Origin: Spiroplasma clarkii
GTDB taxonomy: Bacteria > Bacillota_I > Bacilli_A > Mycoplasmatales > Mycoplasmataceae
Length of the DNA stretch: 64,000 bases
Assembly (NCBI RefSeq): GCF_002795265.1
Contig: NZ_CP024870.1
Span: 744,001-808,000, forward strand
Reading direction: 5' to 3'
The notes under the pieces are model-generated. The model was not told where the DNA came from and did no database searches. It worked only from the letters and a program-made list of their open reading frames with translations. Numbering within the stretch: position 1 is the first letter of the stretch; every line of letters begins with the position of its first letter. The position numbers and the translations under genes were made by a program. Of the stretch, positions 60,541 to 64,000 are shown piece after piece.

Positions 60541-62505
60541 ATGAAAAATCAGAAAAAGCAGGTCTTCATTCTTAAGAATAATTTGTACAAACAAATCTGA
60601 CAGTCTTTAAAAGATAGATGGTTTTTGGCAAGTTTAATGTTGACCTTGACAATTTTTATGTCATTATTATTAATTACAAATATAAAAATTATTGAATACA
60701 TTACTGCTCTATTAGTATCAAAAAGTGTTATTGATGCTGCAAATAATGTGGAAAAAGCCAATGGTTTTTTTAGTCGTTGAGTAACTGATCCAAATTTGCA
60801 AAAAATAATTTTAGAAAATCTCAATAACACTATTAAAGACCGTGAAGCTTTTTTACAAGATGTAATCGAAACATTTTTTTATAGCAATGTTAATTATACA
60901 AATCACACAGTTTACTTAGTTCTTTGGGGTTTAAACTTAAATCTTTATAACCTTGTTGAAATTATGATTGTGGATATTGCTTTGGTTATTTTAGTGGTTT
61001 ACATAGTTTACATCATTAGTGGCTACATTGCTGGAAGCTATGAGGCAAAAATTAGAAAAGCTTTAATTGACAAGTTAATTGATCAAGATTTAGATTATTT
61101 TAGTCAAAATAAAACTGGTGAACTAATTGGTACCTTGGTTAAAGAAAGTAGTATTCTAGCAAAACACATTAAAGAAGCACCAGCCAACTACACCCTATCT
61201 AGTGTCACAATTTTGATTTCATCAATTATGATGTTTAAAATTAATTGAAAACTAGCTTCGAGTGTTTTTGGATTATTAGCAATCTTTTTAATCTTAGTTT
61301 TTATCTTTATTTTGATAACCAATAGTAGCACTAAAAAAATTCACCAAGCAAGTCAGAAATTAGATAATAATTTAACTGAAAAAGTTTATAGCATTCGTTT
61401 GATTAAATCAAGTGGAACCTTTAATAAAGAGAAAACAGAATTTCAAGAGTCAATAAATTTTGTTGATAAAAAAAATAAAGGTAAATTATTTTTAGCTGAG
61501 ATTCCCAATGCTTTAATTGTTGGAGGCATTGGAAGTTTCTCAATGGCTAGTATTATCTTTGGTGTCTTTTTATATTATGAACAAACTCAAGCACTTGTTA
61601 GTGTAATGACTGCTTTTACTGCTGGAGTTATTGTAATGACTCTTCCAATTTTGCAATTGCGACAAGTAATTGCTGATGAACCAGCAGCACATGTTGCTGC
61701 AGCATCTGTTGTAAGAATTTTAGATTCAACTATTTGCATTGATAAACACAAAACCCAAATTATTTCTGAGCCATTAACAGAAATCTGTTTTGAAAATGTT
61801 GAATTTAAATATCCAAGTAGTGATGAAATCATTTTAAAAAATTTAGACATTGAACTCAAAAAAAATTATAAATATGCTTTTGTAGGACCAACTGGAAGTG
61901 GAAAATCAACAATTGCTAAATTGATTTTAAGATTTTATGATCCATCAAGTGGACTTATAAAAATTAATCAAAAATATAATTTACAAGACCTAAATCTAAA
62001 GTCATGATTGGACAAGATTGGTTATGTTGATCAAGAACCACAAATATTAAGTGGAACAATTTATGCAAACATTGCTTATGGACTTGACAATGTTTCAAAT
62101 GAAGACATAGTAATTGCTGCAAAAAAGGCAAAATTGCATGACTTAATTATGAGTTGATCTGATGGTTATGACACAATTTTATTTGAGTGTGGAAGTCAAT
62201 TGTCAGGTGGACAAAAACAAAGATTAGTTATTGCTCGTTTGATTTTAAAAGACCCTGAGATTTTAATTTTAGATGAAGCTACTAGTGCTCTTGACAATAT
62301 TGTGGAAGCGGAAATTCAAGCAGAACTTGAAAAACTTATGGTTGGTAGAACCACAATTGCAATTGCTCATCGTTTAAGTACAATAAAAAGTTTTGATAAA
62401 ATTTTTGTACTTGAACCAAGAATGGGAATTGTTCAGATTGGAACCTTTGATGACTTAATTAGTAAACCAGGTTTATTTAAAAAATTATATGACATCTCAA
62501 GTTAA
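60541..62505 (+). CDS. ABC exporter with fused membrane and ATPase domains, 654 aa
   Basis: N-terminal domain with about six helices (residues ~30-370) and a C-terminal ATPase: Walker A GPTGSGKS (449-456), signature LSGGQ (554-558), Walker B ILILDEATS with D578/E579, and H-loop His611. The type is the ABCB/MsbA-like half-transporter, which must dimerise. Start ATG 60541 follows AAGGAGACTAG. Several TGA-Trp codons. Divergent from the MarR gene, hence probably under its control. Substrate unknown; multidrug export is likely but unproven. Confidence 0.93.
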
Positions 62506-62516
62506 AAATTTTAAAA

Positions 62517-62553
62517 CTAAAAATGCTTCCAAATATTTTAGAAGCATTTTTTC
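62517..62553 (+). terminator. Terminator of the ABC exporter gene
   Basis: AAAAATGCTTC (62519-62529) pairs with GAAGCATTTTT (62541-62551). Confidence 0.85.
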
Positions 62554-62577
62554 TAATTATTTTTAATTGATGTGATC

Positions 62578-63483
62578 TTAATTGTCTAAGAAAGTTAATG
62601 CTCCCTTATACTCAATACTTTTTTTAGCAAATTCGTTTGCTCCATTAATAATTCTACTTAATTCACTAGTCCAATCATTTGGATTTTCAAATTTTGCAAT
62701 CTCATTAATAATGTAAGCAATGAAAGCATCACCAGCTCCAGTTGAGTCAACAGGATTTTGAGATTTTTTAATTTCAAAATGTTGTAAAATATTTTTATTT
62801 GCAACAACACTTCCAAGGCTACCTAAAGTAATTAAGAAAGTTGCTTGTGGATAAAGTTCAATCATTTTTTTTAAACTGCTTTGATAATCTTTGACTTCTG
62901 AAACTATCATAAGTTCTTCTTCATTCATTTTAATTAGATTGGCACTTTTTAAAAATGGTTTTACTTTTTCACAAAATTGTTTAACATCATTTTTTCATAA
63001 TAAGTTTCTTCAGTTTGGATCAAAGCAAATAAATTTTTTTGCAGCAATAGTAGCTTCAAGAATTTGATTATAATTTTCACATGGTTCTGCTGCTAAAAGT
63101 GATGTGGCACTACCAAAATGAAAGATATCAAAATCATTGATAGAATCTTTGATTGCAGCAAAACTTATTTTTTGATCTGCATCAAGAGCAAACTCAAAGT
63201 TTCTTTCACCTTCTCCTCAGATTGTTACAAATGCTAATGTTGTTTTGTTATTCTCAAGAACTTGCATTTTGTCATAACCAACATTATGCTTTTTTAAAAG
63301 ATTAATAATTTTTTGACCATTATCATCCTTACCTATTGCTCCATAAAATGAAGCACTCCCTTTTAAATGTCCAATTGAACAAGCTACATTAAGTGGAGCT
63401 CCCCCAACATTTTCTTCAATAACAGCATCACCTTGCTTGATTACATCAATTAAGGCTTCACCAATGCATAAAGTTTTTTTCAT
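62578..63483 (-). CDS. scrK: Fructokinase (PfkB family)
   Basis: Phosphorylates fructose released from sucrose-6-phosphate. PfkB features: IGEALIDVIKQGD, ENVGGAPLNVACSIGHLKG near the start, and NPVDSTGAGDAFIAYI near the end. 301 aa. Start ATG 63483 follows GGAGAATTA. It lies 24 nt downstream of the GH32 gene, a typical sucrose operon order. Confidence 0.9.
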
Positions 63484-63507
63484 ATTAATTCTCCTATTTT
63501 TTAAATT

Positions 63508-64000
63508 TTAACGGTTTACATCTGAAATTTCAACATTAATTTCTTTTGAGAATTCAATTTTATTTCAATCTCTAATGAAGAATCTTGATGTGAAGATGGT
63601 TTGATAATCATCTGCAAACATTTCAATTGAAGATCTGTCAATAAACATTTCAACAAATTGTTTGTCAATTTTTCTAATGGCATATCTTGGTGCTTCACAA
63701 GTTGAGTCAACAGGTTCAGATTGGTGAGTTCTGTCCATTGAAATTTCTTTACTGTCAAATTTTATATTCATAAATTCATTTTTATCATTTGAAATTTTTA
63801 TCTCTAAATCTCCAACTAGTTCAAATTTTAAATGCATAACTTGTTTGTCTTTAATTTCTGTAACTGTTTTTTTAGTTTTATTAGTTAAAATGTTTTTACA
63901 ATACTCAGCTAGAGGTTTTTGTACTAAAACATTTTTGTTTCAGCTCAATTCTCTTGGTATGGTCATAATTGAATGTCAAGCAAATTGGTCAGTTGGATAT
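63508..64000 (-). CDS. scrB: Sucrose-6-phosphate hydrolase (GH32), 3' part only
   Basis: The gene runs off the right edge. The visible part contains the end of the GH32 propeller (TIPRELSWNKNV) and the beta-sandwich domain with VEMFIDRSSIEMFADD, diagnostic of GH32 beta-fructosidases. The neighbouring fructokinase supports a sucrose-6-phosphate hydrolase, though sucrose versus another fructoside cannot be decided. TGA-Trp codons occur. Stop at 63508. Confidence 0.88.

Noticed and set aside
1-64000. Fragmented genes such as tkt, ribF, parC and MATE under the standard code
   Set aside because: All breaks except those in ruvB and marR are in-frame TGA codons read as Trp, so these are intact genes, not pseudogenes.
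1-64000. CRISPR array, tRNA/rRNA genes or prophage
   Set aside because: No regularly spaced repeats, tRNA-like cloverleaf or phage structural gene was recognised.

Overview
The window is A+T-rich DNA in which genes read through in-frame TGA as tryptophan (genetic code 4). Genes use AGGAGG-type ribosome sites, and there are cysteine-anchored lipoproteins and no sign of a cell-wall pathway. This points to a Mollicute, most likely of the Entomoplasma/Mesoplasma/Spiroplasma group; I cannot name the species from sequence alone. Read with TGA as Trp, most apparent short reading frames merge into full-length genes.

Layout. 1-3.9 kb, + strand: two unrecognised genes, a four-helix membrane protein and coaE. 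4-14.3 kb, - strand: a histone-H1-like basic protein; the cluster (392-aa protein)-tlyA-dinB-SprT-like protease; the cluster nusB-(684-aa protein)-xseA-xseB; a lipoprotein. 14.3-20 kb: a five-gene - strand cluster ending ribF-nfo, then plsY and guaC on +. 20-29.5 kb, - strand: MBL hydrolase, MATE-like transporter, tkt-yneF, yqeG-yqeH-ROK-DUF896, and an amino acid permease behind a 410-bp leader. 29.9-36.7 kb: an exonuclease-like protein, a coupled lipoprotein pair, ruvA with a frameshifted ruvB, a basic protein, rpsU. 36.9-42.6 kb: coaBC on +; a coiled-coil protein and a PTS permease on -. 42.6-57.6 kb: two nearly identical 1261-bp IS3-family elements bracketing deoC, a GFO/IDH oxidoreductase, two membrane proteins, recD2, parE-(317-aa protein)-parC and udk. 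57.7-64 kb: azoR, a small Cys/His protein, an SEC-C protein, a frameshifted MarR regulator divergent from an ABC exporter, then fructokinase and the end of a sucrose-6-phosphate hydrolase.

How the genes fit together. Several systems are recognisable: DNA repair and topology (dinB, xseAB, nfo, ruvAB, recD2, parEC), CoA synthesis (coaBC, coaE), nucleotide salvage (udk, deoC, guaC), ribosome and rRNA functions (tlyA, yqeH, rpsU, nusB), and sucrose/fructose use (scrB, scrK, tkt). A theme of the window is conserved folds that have lost signature catalytic residues: the FAD-synthetase half of RibF, the CoaC cysteine, the ROK kinase aspartate, the PTS IIB cysteine and one MBL metal ligand. The most unusual mobile-DNA feature is that both IS copies are flanked by 13-14 bp direct repeats, far longer than is usual for IS3-family elements. 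No tRNA, rRNA, CRISPR array or defence island was seen.
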